A DNA stretch of 35,003 nucleotides from Muribaculum sp. GTDB taxonomy: Bacteria > Bacillota > Clostridia > Lachnospirales > Lachnospiraceae. Below are positions 32,113-35,003 of the stretch, one piece after another. Location of the stretch: the NCBI GenBank assembly GCA_023663735.1, contig JAMPGV010000029.1, positions 1-35,003 of the forward strand, read 5' to 3'. Numbering within the stretch: position 1 is the stretch's first letter; each line of letters opens with the position of its first letter. Both the position numbers and the translations under genes were made by a program. Under the pieces are notes generated by a model. The model made no database searches. It saw only the letters and a list, made by a program, of their open reading frames with translations, and was not told the origin of the DNA.

Positions 32113-33315
32113 ATGGAGAACGAAAAAAACAGGAAAGGCTGGGGGTTATTCGCCCTCGGGATGGTGATCGGACTGCTGGCGGCTTTGATTATCACCAGCG
32201 TGATTTTCAGACAGAGTGTGAGCCTGTCGGACGAGACATTGGTGGACGCCCGGGTGCTGGAGAAAATAGAGTCGATAGAGCGGCTGATCCACAGCCGGTT
32301 CTATCTGTCGGAGATGACGGACGAGGAATTGGAAGAGGGGATCTACCGGGGGCTGATGGACGCTTTGGACGATCCCTATTCCGAATATTATACCGCAGAA
32401 GAGCTTGCGTCGCTTATGGAGCAGACGGAAGGCGTCTATTATGGCATCGGCGCAAAGGTGAGTCTGGATCCGGAGACCTCCCTGCCAAAGATCAGCGGCG
32501 TGATGGAGGGAACTCCGGCGGAGGAAGCGGGACTGCGCCCGGACGATCTGGTTTATAAAGTGGATGAGGAAGCGACCTACGGGTTGAGCCTGACGGAGGC
32601 GGTGTCGCTCATCAAAGGTCCGGAGGGGACGAAAGTGAGGCTGACCATCATCCGCGAAGGCGAGGAAGATTATCTGGAGTTGGACGTTACCCGAAGAAAA
32701 GTGGAAAGTCCTACCGTGGAATTTAAAATGCTGGATGATGATCTGGCCTACATTCAGATCACGGAGTTCGATGATGTGACGGTGGATCAGTTTGCGGACG
32801 CGCTGGCGATGGCCAAGGGTTCGGATATGAAGGGGCTGGTTCTGGATCTGCGGTCCAATCCGGGGGGGAGCCTTGCTGCGGTGGTAGAGATTGCGCAGAT
32901 GATCCTGCCGGAGGGGCGCATTGTCTACACGGAGGATAAGGACGGGAAGCGCGCGGAGTATTTCAGCGACGGCAGACGGAAGCTGCAGACGCCGCTGGCG
33001 GTTTTGATCGACGGAAATTCCGCCAGCGCTTCGGAGATTCTTGCCGGAGCGATTCAGGATTATCATCTGGGGACGCTGGTGGGTACCACCACATTCGGGA
33101 AGGGAATCGTACAGCAGGTCGTTGCTCTGGAGGATGGTTCTGCGGTCAAGCTTACCATCAGCAGTTATTTTACGCCCAACGGACGCAATATCCACGGCAC
33201 GGGCATCGAGCCGGACGTGGAGTGCAAATTTGACGGGGAGACCTACTACAGCACGGAGGACCGCTATGACAACCAGCTGGAGAAGGCCAAGGAAGTGCTG
33301 CGGGGGATGCTGTAA
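32113..33315 (+). CDS. C-terminal processing protease, S41 family (CtpA/B-like)
   Basis: A 400-residue membrane-anchored serine protease. One transmembrane helix (about 13-35) is followed by an N-terminal helical part, a PDZ domain (about 110-195, GVMEGTPAEEAGLRPDDLVYKV) and the S41 domain. The catalytic dyad is Ser305 in NSASASEI and Lys330 in FGKGIVQ. Such proteases trim or degrade extracytoplasmic proteins and often control division hydrolases or sporulation factors. It sits directly after the PcsB-like gene and abuts the next gene with no gap. The start is 32113; an upstream TTG at 32104 is a weaker choice. Confidence 0.92.
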   Translation: MENEKNRKGWGLFALGMVIGLLAALIITSVIFRQSVSLSDETLVDARVLEKIESIERLIHSRFYLSEMTDEELEEGIYRGLMDALDDPYSEYYTAEELASLMEQTEGVYYGIGAKVSLDPETSLPKISGVMEGTPAEEAGLRPDDLVYKVDEEATYGLSLTEAVSLIKGPEGTKVRLTIIREGEEDYLELDVTRRKVESPTVEFKMLDDDLAYIQITEFDDVTVDQFADALAMAKGSDMKGLVLDLRSNPGGSLAAVVEIAQMILPEGRIVYTEDKDGKRAEYFSDGRRKLQTPLAVLIDGNSASASEILAGAIQDYHLGTLVGTTTFGKGIVQQVVALEDGSAVKLTISSYFTPNGRNIHGTGIEPDVECKFDGETYYSTEDRYDNQLEKAKEVLRGML

Positions 33316-34905
33316 ATGATACCAAAAATAAAAAAGGCCGGGGCGGTTCTGGAACGGGCGGCGGACACGGCGCTTCTGCTGTTCTGTATGCCCGTTTTGT
33401 GGGGGCTTACTTATTACAGCATACGATACACGGAGGATCTGAAACCGAATTCGGAGATTCCCGTGACCGTGGTGGACAGCGTCTTCGGGAATCTGGTGCT
33501 GCTTCTGATCTTTGCGGCGGTTCTGTTTCTGATTTACAGGCTGGGCGTCCGTGCGGCGGCAAGAGGATGGCTTGCGCCGGAGCGGATGCGCAGAGCGGTG
33601 GCGGCGGCCGCGGTTCTGGTGGCCGCAGTCAGCATCGGCTGGGTGGCGTTGTGCCATGTGGAACCCCGGGCGGACGGAGAGTCCCTGTGCTATGTGGCAA
33701 AGCTGATGCTGGAGGGGCGGTACGGCACCATGACGCCGCCTGGGTATATGTCCTATAATCCCCATCAGTTCAGTCTGCTCTTGGTGATTCAAACTTTATT
33801 CCGTCTGTTTGGAGCGGACAACTATCAGGCGTTCCAGTATATGAACGCTCTGTGTATGCCGCTTTTGTTCTATAGCGGGTACAAGCTGCTGTGGCTGGCC
33901 TGTGGCAGATGGGAGGCCTGTTTTTACTATCTTTTGCTATTTCTGGGCTGTATGCCATTGTTTTTATATGTACCCTATGTGTATGGGGAGATTACGTCCG
34001 TCACTTTTACCATGGTGTTGATGTGGCAGGTGGCGCGTTATTGCAAAGGCGGCGGGAAGGCGAGTGTTCTCTGGGGGACGCTTGCGGCGGCGGCCGCCTG
34101 TGTCATGCGCATGAACTCTTTGATTGTGCTGGTGGCGGCTGGTATCGTGCTGTTTGTCTATGCCCTGCGCGCGGCGAAACCGCAGGCGGTGGTCTGGCTG
34201 CTGGTGACAGTTGTGTCGGTTTTTGTTGTGGACGGATGCATCCGCTCTTATTATGAGAGGGAATCCGGGCGGGAGGTACTCGACGGGATTCCGTACATCT
34301 CTTATGTGCTGATGGGATTGCAGGACGGGCCAAGGGGGCCGGGGTGGTACGACGGGCGCAACTACAATGAATTGATTGAACATGATTATGATACGGAACA
34401 GACGGCGTTTGACAACAAGGAGGACGTGAAAGCGCGTCTGCTGGAATTCTGGAACGACAAAGCGTATGGCGTCGATTTTTTCCGGAGAAAAATCCTTTCT
34501 CAGTGGAATTCGCCCACCTATCACAGCCTGTACGAGACCCGGCAATTTGACTGTGAGGCCAAGGAACTTCCGGGCATCGTACATCAGATCTATTACGAGG
34601 GGGAAGACGCGGTCAAAGATTACATGAACCGCTATCAATTCCTGCTCTATTTCTTGACGGCGTTTTATGCGGCGTCGGCTTTGGCGCACAGGAAGCGGGA
34701 GCGTTTTTTGGAGGATCGCATTCTGCTGATCGCCGTGATCGGCGGATTTCTGTTCAGCATTGTCTGGGAGGCCATGAGCAGGTATGTGCTGCCGTATGTG
34801 GTGTATATGATTCCTTTGGCGGCGGTGGGCGTCTGGCGGATGCGGGAGCTTTTGACGGGAATAAAGACGAAATGGGATATGATTTTTAGTGGAGGACGAT
34901 TTTGA
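33316..34905 (+). CDS. Large GT-C-like membrane protein of unknown function
   Basis: A 529-residue polytopic protein with a GT-C-like pattern of about ten or more hydrophobic helices. An acidic pair, DGES (about 117-120), lies in the first large outer loop, possibly the catalytic metal site, with TPPGYMSYNPHQFSLLL after it. A soluble region (about 320-430, ending KDYMNRYQF) precedes the last two helices. It may transfer a sugar from a lipid-phosphate donor, but no known member is close enough by eye to name. The ATG directly follows the ctp stop codon, so translation is coupled. It differs in layout from the GT-C protein at 4102-5559. Confidence 0.7.
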   Translation: MIPKIKKAGAVLERAADTALLLFCMPVLWGLTYYSIRYTEDLKPNSEIPVTVVDSVFGNLVLLLIFAAVLFLIYRLGVRAAARGWLAPERMRRAVAAAAVLVAAVSIGWVALCHVEPRADGESLCYVAKLMLEGRYGTMTPPGYMSYNPHQFSLLLVIQTLFRLFGADNYQAFQYMNALCMPLLFYSGYKLLWLACGRWEACFYYLLLFLGCMPLFLYVPYVYGEITSVTFTMVLMWQVARYCKGGGKASVLWGTLAAAAACVMRMNSLIVLVAAGIVLFVYALRAAKPQAVVWLLVTVVSVFVVDGCIRSYYERESGREVLDGIPYISYVLMGLQDGPRGPGWYDGRNYNELIEHDYDTEQTAFDNKEDVKARLLEFWNDKAYGVDFFRRKILSQWNSPTYHSLYETRQFDCEAKELPGIVHQIYYEGEDAVKDYMNRYQFLLYFLTAFYAASALAHRKRERFLEDRILLIAVIGGFLFSIVWEAMSRYVLPYVVYMIPLAAVGVWRMRELLTGIKTKWDMIFSGGRF

Positions 34906-35003
34906 TGAAATGCCGAGTCGGTGAAAGGTATTGTATGACTTAAGGTTAGAGCTAGGGTAAAGTTTTTGTAGGAAAATGAAATAGATAAGAGAAGAAAGCA
35001 CCT
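34906..35003. other. Gene-free right edge
   Basis: AT-rich intergenic DNA after the GT-C-like gene. A 12-codon frame (MKCRVGERYCMT) overlaps the stop as TGATG and has GGAGG upstream, but it is too short to call. No terminator or promoter is evident. Confidence 0.6.

Noticed and set aside
32146-33792. 548-codon open frame on the minus strand opposite the S41 protease gene
   Set aside because: The sense frame has a full PDZ and catalytic dyad; the antisense frame spans two sense genes and shows no domain.
34905-34943. 12-codon ORF after the GT-C-like gene
   Set aside because: It has a ribosome-site-like GGAGG and overlaps the previous stop, but is too short and featureless to support as a gene.

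Overview
The window looks like chromosomal core DNA from an anaerobic Clostridia, most likely a Lachnospiraceae member. The evidence is moderate-to-high GC coding DNA with AGGAGG-type ribosome binding sites, a gene block matching the Bacillus yrzL-yrrK-yrzB-yrrL-yrrM-yrrN order, ribonuclease J, a type III glutamine synthetase, FtsEX with a PcsB-like hydrolase, a YjfB-type small protein and a CdaR/PucR-type regulator. Names rest on motif recognition in the translated sequence; no database search was run.

Layout. (1) 1-3900, minus strand: a probable four-gene envelope operon made of a lipoprotein, a membrane protein with a C-terminal J-like domain, an MBOAT O-acyltransferase, and the start of a membrane-anchored exported protein cut by the window edge. 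It has its own promoter, back to back with the promoter of a GT-C glycosyltransferase gene (4102-5559) that is followed by a small exported protein. (2) 6222-6560: a gene-free stretch holding a roughly 275-bp hairpin-rich element with imperfect terminal inverted repeats and an apparent 8-bp target duplication, a MITE-like insertion directly before prmA. (3) 6561-10889: prmA, rsmE, an IscS/NifS-type cysteine desulfurase and thiI, covering ribosome methylation and tRNA 4-thiouridine synthesis. A bidirectional terminator separates them from a minus-strand HPr-like gene lacking the phosphorylatable histidine. (4) 11329-18489: mtaB, ireB, ruvX, a DUF1292 gene, rnj, a ylbF-like gene, a short MltG-like gene, a TrmR-like O-methyltransferase and a U32 (TrhP-like) protein: RNA processing and tRNA wobble or A37 modification. 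(5) 18530-21831: an AT-richer methyltransferase gene, then glnN (type III glutamine synthetase) preceded by a strong leader hairpin/terminator and followed by a tRNA-Gln(CUG) gene with its own promoter and terminator. (6) 22075-23949: an AT-richer two-gene RloA/RloB-like (AbiL-like) anti-phage module with its own promoter and terminator. (7) 24079-27330: a CPBP intramembrane protease, an acyl-ACP thioesterase, a CvfB-like S1 protein and dCTP deaminase. (8) 27551-34905: a YjfB-like small protein, a CdaR-like regulator, ftsE, ftsX, a PcsB-like M23 hydrolase, a C-terminal processing protease and a second GT-C membrane protein, which together suggest a division and cell-wall remodelling cluster.

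The best candidates for new biology are the lipoprotein/J-domain/MBOAT envelope operon, the structured MITE-like element before prmA, the RloAB pair beside tRNA-Gln, the short MltG-like protein with no catalytic domain, and the HPr-like protein without its active-site histidine. No CRISPR array, rRNA, integrase or complete insertion sequence was seen.
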